From Planoprotostelium fungivorum (taxonomy: Eukaryota; Evosea; Variosea; Cavosteliida; Cavosteliaceae): DNA of 64,000 bases. Location: positions 1 through 64,000 of the forward strand of contig MDYQ01000082.1 of the NCBI GenBank assembly GCA_003024175.1, written 5' to 3'. This document shows, piece after piece, positions 55,865 to 64,000 of this stretch. Numbering within the stretch: the first letter of the stretch is position 1; the number at the start of each line of letters is the position of its first letter. Position numbers and translations under genes: made by a program. The notes beneath the pieces were generated by a model. It made no database searches. It was given only the letters and a program-made list of their open reading frames with translations, and was not told where the DNA came from.

Positions 55865-58815
55865 CTATTCTCCCATGGCCGTCCTCGACGCAAATCCCAA
55901 GCCAGCTCTTCCATTCGAAGTCGCTCCCTTTCTCGTTTCAGTCTGATGATGATGCAGCAGATCGCGTCTGCACTTCACCTGAGAAGAGCGAGAGAGAGCG
56001 TTGCCTCTGTTCATGCCTCCAGAGTGCCACCCGTTCTGTCTCTGCAATTTGTATGGGAAGCTGCTTCCGCTCGGCTGTCTCTCATCAGTCGATGATCGTA
56101 TCATGATGGTGTTGTGATGATGGTGATGATGATCGTGACGGTGTGACATGCACACTCACCGGTGCCGGTGCTGGTGTTTCGATTCCGTGCAGATTCCTCC
56201 GATCTGCCGCTCGATCTCTGTATCTCACCACGGCCCTACTCGATTCAGCTTCTCTCCTCGTCTTCCCCCTCACCCCTTCTGCACTGTCTTCTCTTCCTTC
56301 GTCCTCAGGAACTGTCGCCTTAATTTCTTGTTGTCAGTGATGGAAAGCGGGTTCGTTGTAGACGGATGAACTTGCTCCGGCGTTCGATCGTCTCCTTCAG
56401 CGTCCAGGCTCTCTTGGTCCACCTCAGCGATGCGTATGCTGCTCACGTCAATCTACAACCAGCCACGACCGACTCACCGGCGAGATCCGATCTCTATGAC
56501 GTCACCCACGGAGAGGGGATTCTGCGGTGGTGAATTTCGATGAAATTTCGCGAATATTTCTACGAACTTTCTTGGGCTCAGACGGTTCCCTGGCCAAGCT
56601 GAGGCGAACTCCGTTGAGAAAAGTTCCATTTACACTTCCATCATCCATCAGCCACCAATAGTTGACAAAGAAGATCTTCTCCCAGAGAATCTTCGCGTGG
56701 TTCTTACTGACGTCTGCGAGGGTGAGTGCGGTACGCATGGCAGGTTGTAGATGACTCACTCGTGTCGGAGACTACGATGTCGTTCTTCTTGTCTCTACCG
56801 ATGGTGTAGCATCTAGAGTATTTGTCGTCGTCTGGTTTCTCTCCGATGACAACGATAGTCTCTGTGCCGTTCTATTCTTAGAGTTAGAACTTGGCGATTC
56901 TGATGATGTGATGTTTTCGATCACCTCATCATCATCGATCTCGGTCATGATGAGTTTGTAGTTGGCGGGAGATTCTGATGAAATTTCGTCGGAATTTTGT
57001 CTCGAAGGGAGCTCACCTGGATGATTTGCCGCATGGCCTTCATCCACATTATTTGTGCCCGTCATGGGATGCTCCGGTACTTCCAGCAATTTGACGACTC
57101 GGAAGACCTGGCGCGTTGTAGTTGACCGAATTTCCGACACATTTACCTGCACTTTGGGGTCCCAATGAAAGGAAGTGTCTTGAAATCTCTCCTCGTTGTA
57201 GTACAGGTCAGAATAACCGTCGTAATATAATCCGCAATAGCTAGGAATTTTGACCTGATCGTGTGAGGGATGAAGAGAGCGGCAATTACCTCGTTGTTTT
57301 CTGTGAGGTTGAGATTGTTGGGGTTCGTCTGGTCGAACGGTGAGAAGGATAGAAGAGAAGATGAGTCGATCCATGTGTCACGATGATCATGATGTAAAAA
57401 GGATGCGAAGATGTCATGATCAGATGATAAGTCGTGATCAGATGATGATGGTACGATCAGATGATGATGGTACGATCAGATGATGATGGTACGATCAGTG
57501 TGCGCATCGCAAGTCCATGTCTCGATCACATCGAGATGCGATCGTCGATCGATGAAACGACATCACATGATTCATGAACCATCTGTCACCTGTTGTAGGG
57601 CATCGTTCGAATTCCTCACGTTCGTGATGGTCTGAGACGCATTCGAAGTGTTTGAGAGTAGATTGGGAGTTTGACTCAGGCGAGTATTTGATTTCGCATC
57701 ATCAGCCAGGGAGGCTGTCTGCCCGGCCGGGGCTAACGTGGAGGGATCATACTGATTGTGTCACGTGACTGGAAACAGAGGAGAGATCTCACCTTAATTT
57801 CACCCGAAGCAGTGTACTCTTTTTTGTACTGTGAAGAGTGAGAAAGGTTCGTGATGGAACATGATGATGTGAAGATGAGTTCACCTCTCTGTGGGTTCTC
57901 CGCGGCGAGCCACTTTCATTTCCAGAATCAGAGTCCACACTCTGAGTGGATACCGTCTGCGTCGATGGTCAGAGATGGATGTTGATGATGATGTCACCCT
58001 TCTGATCCTCTGGTAACGTGGCTGGCTCAAAACCAACTCGGGTGGTTGCCAATACATCTCTGAGACCTTCTCTATGTCACATCTCATTCGTGATTGCATC
58101 ACGATTCACCTCCATGTATTGTTGTATCTGTGGATTCCAGTGATACCATCTGAAACCCATTCCTCTCTCAAACTTATAGTGAAGGTTGCTCTCTTCATCG
58201 TAGCCGTATTCGGTGTCCATTGTAGAAGGATCGAGTTCGGCGGCATCTGCATTATAGAAGAGGAGTGAAGGATGGACGGGCTCGCAGCTTGAAAAATCAG
58301 AGGAAGATGACGGACGATGTTTCACCTCTCCAATGCATTTTGAGGTGCTTCTGTAGAGAACGGTCGGCCATCGTTGAAAGCACAGAGCTGTCTCTTATAT
58401 TCTTCTTCGTATCGATCTTGTTCTCTTTGTTTGCGATGCAATCTTCAAACATCAGATCCATCACAACGGCTGTTTTCTCAAATCACCTTGCCAGAGGTGA
58501 TTCTGTGTTCTGATCGGTCTTCAAATCACCATTAGTACCGTTCCAGCCCGCTGCCATCGTTGCCGCATTGTTATTAGACCTCCAATCAAACTCCCCATCT
58601 CCCTCCATCCTCGCCCTCTTTCTATCTCTCTCGAACATGTCCATCGATGGGTCACTTCGATTTCTTCTCAGCTCTCTCGAATCATCCTGAGGAGGCAGGA
58701 GATCATTGGTGCTATCTGTTCGATCGAACTGATGGGGTGATAGATCATTATCACGAGGAGGTGAGGGGAGTGCTGAATGAACCACCCTCTCTAGATGCGG
58801 ATGCTGCCTGTCCAT
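55865..58815 (-). CDS. AGGF1-like protein with OCRE-like repeats, FHA domain and G-patch
   Basis: The first exon starts MDRQHPHLERVVHSALPSPP (Ser/Arg/Asp rich). Next come a charged helix (REQDRYEEEYKRQLCAFNDG) and aromatic OCRE-like repeats (YGYDEESNLHYKFERGMGF, later GLYYDGYSDLYYNEERF). The FHA domain reads YTIGRDKKNDIVVSD, then VSKNHAKILWEK, LMDDGSVNGTFLNGVRL and GDVIEIGSRR. A basic block YRDRAADRRN precedes the G-patch region, which ends GRAGLGFASRTAMGE. This order (OCRE, FHA, YKDRA-like motif, G-patch) is that of animal AGGF1 and its relatives, probably acting in splicing. About 14 introns, two formed by the CTACAAC element. The start codon and the exact G-patch exon frame are uncertain. 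Confidence 0.8.
56439..56477 (-). repeat. Intron containing the element in reverse orientation
   Basis: A 39-nt intron, GTGAGTCGGTCGTGGCTGG then TTGTAG. On the plus strand the core is CTACAACCAGCCACGACC, close to the intron at 49743-49787. Confidence 0.7.
56714..56759 (-). repeat. Intron containing CTACAACCTGCC element
   Basis: A 46-nt intron starting GTGAGTCATCTACAACCTGC. The element abuts the 5' splice site; the intron ends CCCTCGCAG. Confidence 0.7.
57434..57498. repeat. 19-bp tandem repeat, three units
   Basis: GTACGATCAGATGATGATG and close variants repeat three times inside an intron of the AGGF1-like gene. Confidence 0.85.
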
Positions 58816-59033
58816 GACAATCAGAGAGCCGCTGTTTTTTCAACTCCGGGTGTCACAACTGTCAACGGCAGCCTCAACAACTTGTAGAGGACAATAATTA
58901 TCCACCCCTCACGTTCTCCTCACTGCATCCTCCACAGACTCAACAGACACCATCACCGATAAGACATCGAACACATTCTTGTATTACAACATGAGATCAT
59001 CGTCATGTGACAAAGACAGACGCTCGAGGACGT

Positions 59034-60267
59034 CTAATGATGCCTCTCCTCCTTGGGTCTGTGAGGAACCTTCTGGATCGTATCTCTCTCTAATTGAGAA
59101 GGTAAGCTCTGTACATCGGCCGGCGCCAAGCCTTCCCTCCCATCTTGAATCTTCTTCGAATCTTCTCCGTCGACACCCGTGATCGTGTTGATCAATCGAT
59201 TCACCACATCCTTCAACACGATGACCATCTACAATGGTCACGTGACGTCTCATGCGAGGGTCTGTCTTACCTGGACTCTCTCCTGATGGTTTCTATTCTT
59301 AGCCCAGGCAGCCAGCCTCTGACAGGCGATGCGGAAAGCTTCGGGCGGATTGTCCATTGGAACGTCTTCGACAGGAGGGCGATCTAATTTCTGCTTCTTC
59401 TGCGGTGATTCTCCCTGGGGGCTATCGCATTCGGCCACGTCAGGAGCATTCAACGTGAAAGGTGGCTGCAGCGACATCACAATCACCATCATCTTCTGCT
59501 GATGAAAGTTTCCACCTTGTAGTTCGCTGCTGCAGTGGCTTTGATCTCGGACAATAGATTGACTTCTTGCAGATGTTGAAGTGCCACCTGTCCTCGTCAG
59601 GTCACATCGTGGGACCTCCGATCACCTTCCATCGTAATTTCTTCCTCGAGTTCTCAGCGGAAGCCGTCCAGAAGGTCTGGAGACTGGACAGTACCTGATT
59701 CTCTTTAATCAGGTGTAGGATTGCTCGCGTTTGCACCTCCATGAATCGATCCCATTCACCATCCGACAGATTAAATAATTCCAATAATTCGTCCATCTTC
59801 AATAATAAACCCTGCTTCGTTCTCTGAAGATCTATAACAAGTCAGTGCTTCGATGATGTGAAGATGAAACCTTTAAATTGACCCATCGTTCCTGTGCCGT
59901 ATTTCTGGTAGACCGGACACTGATCGCGGTGAGGTGTCAGTCTATAAAATTGTAGGTGAGACGATATGATCTATCTCACCAGAACTTGATGAGGTCTCAG
60001 ATCGTTCGTCTTTGTCGTTCCACACCTCACCTGACCCGGTCACACAGGCACGAACATCGTGTCGCTCACCTTTGAACCGAACTCTGACCTCTCAGCCCTG
60101 GCCGTATCATGAGAACATCCGTGGACCACACACGTCTTCGCTCTGTTTCTCTTTCTGTCTCTGTCGGATGAGGCCTCCTCTTTCGGTCCGGCTGGGCTAC
60201 TTGTACCGTCATCGCCGGCCACATCACGGACGATGGTGAGTGACCCATCTTTGGAGGTCGAGCTCAT
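59034..60267 (-). CDS. Unrecognised protein, several exons
   Basis: The first exon MSSTSKDGSLTIVRDVAGDD is Asp/Lys/Arg rich and holds CVVHGCSHDTA. Later exons give QCPVYQKYGTGTMGQF, a helical stretch KMDELLELFNLSDGEWDRFM followed by QTRAILHLIKENQVLSSLQT, VALQHLQEVNLLSEIKATAA, then PPEAFRIACQRLAAWAKNRN and a last exon ending DTIQKVPHRPKEERHH. The protein is mostly helical, about 310 residues, with Ser/Pro-rich linkers and a KKQKLDRP basic patch that could be a nuclear localisation signal. Family not recognised. It lies upstream of the AGGF1-like gene on the same strand. Confidence 0.6.
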
Positions 60268-61070
60268 ATGGCTCTCAGAAGATTCAAACCGAATGTCTAT
60301 CTTCTACACATTCCCATGGTCTGGGTGCGGTTCAAGTGACCTCCTCCAATTGTTGGGTCTTTAGCGTGCTGTCGAAAGAGATCCTACCGATGGGTGCGGC
60401 TGTCTATGTAGGTACGTAAATCGGAGCTATCGACGTCCTCAGGAGGTGGTGAACGTGTCAGATGTTTGAGTTTGACTCCTCCGCCACGGGGAGTTTGCTG
60501 ATTCATCCTCACCGCTGGAGCACACGAGATCGTGATGTGGAACCAGGAGAAGGAAGAGCTGCGTGATCCTGCATAAGATCAGCCTCTATCCTGACCGAGA
60601 CCGGATGAGTTTGTCTCGATTAATCTACAAATCGTATACATTCAATTCTCCGATCTCATCCGCGATCTTTCTAGTGGTCTGAGTGCAATCATGTTATCCA
60701 ATAGCATTTACCAGATCGGCATGTACGGGTGATCTTCGTCTCAGAGACAAGTTCTATGTTGATCCTCCGTGAATGTAAATGAATGCGAAATATTAAATTA
60801 ATGTTCTGAAATGCACCGGTCCGAAAATTAACATACGATCAGTCGCCACCCATCCAGCATTTGGTGAAAGAAGATACGAGGTGTGCCTTCAGTCTTCAGC
60901 CAAGATCACCGGACCTAATATAACAGACAGCACTGAAGCCAGCCGGCTGGGAGTTGTATGGTAGAGGATAGACCCTCGATGTCACGACCAAACATCCATT
61001 GTGATCATCTCCAGACTTCCGATTTGTCCGATGCGGCGGATTTCGGCCGGTCTCAATTGTATGTCATTTT
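60268..61070. other. Long stretch without a convincing gene
   Basis: A plus-strand start MALRRFKPNVYLLHIPMVWV at about 60269 resembles a first exon but has no clear continuation. The rest shows no protein-like frame. It may hold the 5' exons or promoter of the ankyrin-like gene. Confidence 0.35.
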
Positions 61071-61548
61071 CAGGGTATATCGGGTCTGACGAGTTTATCA
61101 GTTCAGAGCTCGAACTTGAGAGGTGTGCTGCATTACAAGATGTGAGTCCGCGATGAGAAAGCGGTACACTGATCGATCACAGTTGTGCCAAAGCAGTAGA
61201 CACGGATCATATCAACGTCATCCAATGGGCTTTAGATCATGGTTACAAGTTATGTAAGGAGTCTTTACACTATCTCATCCAATGGGGATCGCTCGACACG
61301 CTCAAATGGATCATCGGAAGTGAGACGGAGGCAGACTTCACCTCTGACCATCTGCAGCCTCTTGTACAGACGAAGAGATTATGTACAAGCAGGCTTCGAA
61401 TGCGGTGAACATTGAAGTCATAGAGTCAATGCTGCAAACGTGGATCGATTACAAACAATTGCAGTTCTCTCAGAAGAGAACCAGAGACAAGCAATTGAAG
61501 TACCTTTGGAATCATGGAAGACCGAAGAGTATAGCGGTTGATTGCTGA
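61071..61548 (+). CDS. Ankyrin-like repeat protein, partial model
   Basis: Three exons are readable: one ending SNLRGVLHYK, then after an intron (about 61141-61182) CAKAVDTDHINVIQWALDHG and YKLCKESLHYLIQWGSLDTL with KWIIG, and after another intron IMYKQASNAVNIEVIESMLQ to the stop after KSIAVDC. The INVIQWALDHGY and SLDTLKWII segments are typical of the divergent ankyrin repeats abundant in amoebae and giant-virus genomes. The start is not identified; the gene may be truncated at the 5' side. Confidence 0.5.
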
Positions 61549-62283
61549 TAAAAGAACGGTCCCCCATTTTTTACCGCCTCCGTTGCCGGCTGTCTGATTC
61601 AGCAGGGTATCTGCAAGTGCACAGATACCATTGGAGACGCACGATCAATGAACTCAGATACGACACGTCCGATGATCAAGTCATCGCCCATATTTTGAAC
61701 GAGCTGTGAATCGAACAAATAGAGCGGTCGCTGTGTCTCTTAGCAGACTCGAAGAAGCCGTGGCGAAGTTTCCGAACCAAAAGTGACAGCATTACCAGCA
61801 GATGATCCATCTTCTATTCATGAAGTCCATCGTATGCTTGTCAAATCGTCAATGAAATCCACATCTAAGAGCACAATTTGATGCCGGCTCCAGCCACGAG
61901 ACATCGTGCTACGCACTTAACCCTTCCTCGTGAGTCATATAGTTGTGCGATAATCTATTCTGACAATTATTGATATCTATTCATCGAATGGACGTTGATA
62001 ATCTCCCAATATTGCAAAAATCAACCAGCCTTGAGGACAAACCGCGTATCACCGCAATTCAATGGACGAAATTCTGCGCTAGATTGCAGTCATACGCAGC
62101 TCATTCTATTTATCCTCCTTTAGTGGTGGAGGCCAACGGTGGTTCTCTGTGGTCTCTGGCATGCACACACAGCTTCAGGGAAACAGCGGCAGAAGATATC
62201 TTCTCTGATCCTCAAGTGTTCCCTTTGCTCCACGAGATTCTCCTTATACATCTCGTCATTCTAACGTACCACCACCAACCAAC
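61549..62283. other. Intergenic stretch upstream of a secreted protein
   Basis: Contains a 105-codon plus-strand frame (61970-62287) that runs into the next start codon. Its composition is ordinary, but no domain or splice structure supports it. It is more likely promoter and 5' leader. Confidence 0.4.
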
Positions 62284-62919
62284 ATGAAGCTCCTGGCTAT
62301 CCTCCTTCTCTACGCCTTGTGTCTCGCGGCAGCTAAGAACGATCTCGACCAGGAAGACATCGACAGCATCCGTCTGCAAGTCACACAGCGTCAGTACCAA
62401 TACAACCATGCCTTCGATGATGCCATCAAGATCTGCACCTGCAAGGGATCCAACTCCGCTGCCTGTGCCGCCGCGATCAATGCCACCGTCTCCGTCTTTT
62501 GCGATCAGAGGAACTTCGTCTCATGGCAAGCACCTCCCTCTCTCCCTCAGATCCCTGATTTGAACGTCGTCAAGAGCACCTATGGATTCCTCTCCACCGC
62601 TCTCTTCACTGGATTCTCCGTGCATGAGGTCACATCGCCCGTGGTGAACGTCTACCAGCTGGGAGACAACGTCTTTGCCAACTTCACGGCCAGAGTCACA
62701 CAGACCGCCAGACAATTCAGCCAGCCCGGTAACACGAGCAGTCCCATCGTCTTTGGAAGAAGCACCGCCTATTACAACATGTATCAGGTCACATCCACTC
62801 GCGGACAGCGCCAAGTCTGCATGAAGAGATTCGTCTCCGCTGTGGATGTCTTGTACCTGCTCAAGGAGGACCCCCCTGCTTACCAATGCGACGCCACCGC
62901 CGACAATCATTTCGAATGA
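62284..62919 (+). CDS. Secreted protein, possibly NTF2/SnoaL-like fold
   Basis: Intronless, 211 residues. The signal peptide MKLLAILLLYALCLAAAKN is clear. The mature part is alpha+beta with Cys pairs (ICTCKG, CAAAINATVSVFCDQ, VCMKRF, YQCDA) that could form disulfides, several NxS/T sites, and segments such as VVNVYQLGDNVFANFTARV that recall NTF2-like folds; that resemblance is weak. Codon use is strongly GCC/ATC/GTC biased, suggesting high expression. The product is expected outside the cell or in the secretory pathway. Confidence 0.75.
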   Translation: MKLLAILLLYALCLAAAKNDLDQEDIDSIRLQVTQRQYQYNHAFDDAIKICTCKGSNSAACAAAINATVSVFCDQRNFVSWQAPPSLPQIPDLNVVKSTYGFLSTALFTGFSVHEVTSPVVNVYQLGDNVFANFTARVTQTARQFSQPGNTSSPIVFGRSTAYYNMYQVTSTRGQRQVCMKRFVSAVDVLYLLKEDPPAYQCDATADNHFE

Positions 62920-63253
62920 TGATGCCATCTGTCTTCGAATGGGACAACCGATCACATAAACGATTTGTACCTTCTATTCTTTCTCTTCTCTCAAAAAATA
63001 CATTTGTAAGTCCATGAGAAATCTATTATCCTCTTGTCTCATCATCGCGGAGAACATCTTCGTCCATGGATGTGATGATGGCTCGTCACTGTGTGGCTGT
63101 AGAATCGAAATCAGGAAGGCAGACAAGGAGGGGATAGCTAGCGAAGCGATAGCGAGGAATCAAGCACGCAGCATGCAGCATGAGCTCGGCATGGGTCCTG
63201 TTCAGATCGCGAGTTTCACAAGGAGATGTTTCAGACATATGAAACACTCACCC

Positions 63254-64000
63254 TCAATCACGTTGCCTCTTTGGGCTGCGAGGGCTGTCATCGCGCTGGA
63301 TAAATTCAGCGAAAATCGATCTACAACGGTGTAGATCGTCACCTCTCTCTCTCTCTTGCGGTCGGCTTCGGGCGAGGCAGATCTCCTGCGGTCGTCGCTG
63401 GAGGGGTCAGTCCCAAATGATGGGAGGTCCTAAATCCGTTCACCTGACGCGGTCGCGTGAGCTGGAGGAGTCTTTGGTACCGGCATCGATGGGGTGGCAA
63501 CCCTTGCAACGACAAGTCACACAACCATCGGCACCTGACGTGATGTCTTAGAGGTGATGATCGGATGGAAATGAGATGATATGGGATGAAAAGACGCACT
63601 GAGTAGGGTTCTCCTCTCTCTGTGTGGAATGATGCAGATGCATGTCTTGCGATTTCTGGATGTCTCTCCCGCACATTGAGCGCAGCACCTTCGATGATCT
63701 TCAGTTTCCCGCGATCTCACATCTTCCATTCACCTGTCTGCGGCGGAGAAGTAACTCCTTCTTGGTGGTCCGTAAGAAGATCTTCTTCGCGGGCTACGAT
63801 CTCTCCTGTCTCTATCTCTCCTGGGAGATCGGCTCCTATCTCTATCTCTCCTGGGAGATCGACTCCTGTCTCTTCTAGGGCTCCTGTCTCTCCTCGGACT
63901 TCTTTCTCTCCTTGGGCTTCTACTCCTCCTGTCTTTTCTCGGAGATCGATCTCTATTGTCTCTCCTCGGAGATCGATCTCTTCTGGGTGATGCACTCCTC
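63254..64000 (-). CDS. RS-domain RNA-processing protein, 3' part
   Basis: The gene enters from the right edge. The first visible exon (64000 to about 63737) is an RS domain: repeats of RDRSPRR, RSRSPRR and DRDRRDRSPRRR, ending in YGPPRRSYFSAADR. Following exons add a Cys cluster (GCVTCRCKGCHPIDAG), then SSSSRDR, RRRSASPEADRKRE and, after an intron at 63296-63342, RDDSPRSPKRQRD and the stop. Alternating Arg-Ser with phosphorylatable serines marks an SR-type splicing factor or a spliceosomal RS protein. The RNA-binding part, if any, lies beyond the window. Confidence 0.8.
63296..63342 (-). repeat. Intron containing the palindromic element
   Basis: A 47-nt intron beginning GTGACGATCTACACCGTTGT, with the palindrome directly after the 5' splice site and the intron ending TTTATCCAG. 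Confidence 0.75.

Noticed and set aside
55874-56370. Plus-strand start MAVLDANPKPALPFEVAPFL and following hydrophobic frames
   Set aside because: They overlap the last exons of the AGGF1-like gene, whose domain order gives better support; no coherent splice model exists on the plus strand.
57434-57498. CRISPR-like array
   Set aside because: Three adjacent 19-bp units without unique spacers, within an intron of a eukaryotic gene; an ordinary tandem repeat.

Overview
This is a gene-dense nuclear segment of a unicellular eukaryote. Evidence: almost every gene is broken by very short GT-AG introns (mostly 39-60 nt) while intergenic spaces are often under 150 bp; there are two 5S rRNA genes and four tRNA-Gly(UCC) genes; and the proteome is purely eukaryotic (ATG8, Rab1-type GTPase, SUV3 helicase, pinin, EBP2, ABT1/ESF2, GPKOW, AGGF1-like, homeodomain, USP-class deubiquitinase). 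Receptor-like LRR/kinase pieces, a bZIP factor, ankyrin-type repeats, secreted glycoside hydrolases and a fungal-type Grg1/CCG-1 protein together fit an amoebozoan-like protist best. That is an inference; the species cannot be named from sequence alone. Protein-coding calls rest on conceptual exon joining by eye, so exon borders are approximate unless a splice phase is stated.

Layout. 1-3110: one arm of a large inverted duplication carrying the 5' part of a SUV3 gene (cut by the window edge) and a degenerate neighbour. 3400-9175: tRNA-Gly, bZIP factor, penta-EF-hand-like protein, Grg1-like protein, bacterial-type membrane protein. 9280-11955: a wrecked LRR receptor-like kinase whose LRR/transmembrane part lies inverted relative to its kinase. 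12380-18320: ATG8, GPKOW, two unknown proteins, an AT-hook protein. 18619-24010: secreted DUF6259-type glycosidase, tRNA-Gly, DUF3592 membrane protein, Cys/His protein. 24856-34741: multi-UBL deubiquitinase, LRR protein, Rab1, homeodomain protein, pinin. 34903-40543: 5S rRNA, tRNA-Gly, second duplication arm and the complete SUV3 gene. 40604-48170: EBP2, an unknown acidic protein, aquaporin, a VHP-repeat protein, two tandem paralogues. 48171-54817: secreted GH5-like enzyme, tRNA-Gly, tail-anchored protein, ABT1, HAD phosphatase, 5S rRNA. 55046-64000: GFA/CENP-V-like enzyme, AGGF1-like protein, unknown protein, ankyrin-like protein, secreted protein, and an RS-domain protein running off the right edge.

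Functional themes: ribosome biogenesis and RNA processing (EBP2, ABT1, pinin, GPKOW, AGGF1-like, SR protein, SUV3) are strongly represented, next to signalling/membrane traffic (Rab1, ATG8, USP) and secreted carbohydrate-active enzymes. Genes are not in operons; several are divergent or convergent with tens of bp between them.

Most striking signal: a short inverted-repeat sequence, consensus CTACAACsnGCC ... CGTTGTAG and its collapsed palindrome ATCTACAACGTTGTAGAT, recurs through the window and sits mainly inside introns. In several cases the element's CGTTGTAG end is itself the 3' splice site, so the element essentially is the intron. This looks like a family of introner-like elements.
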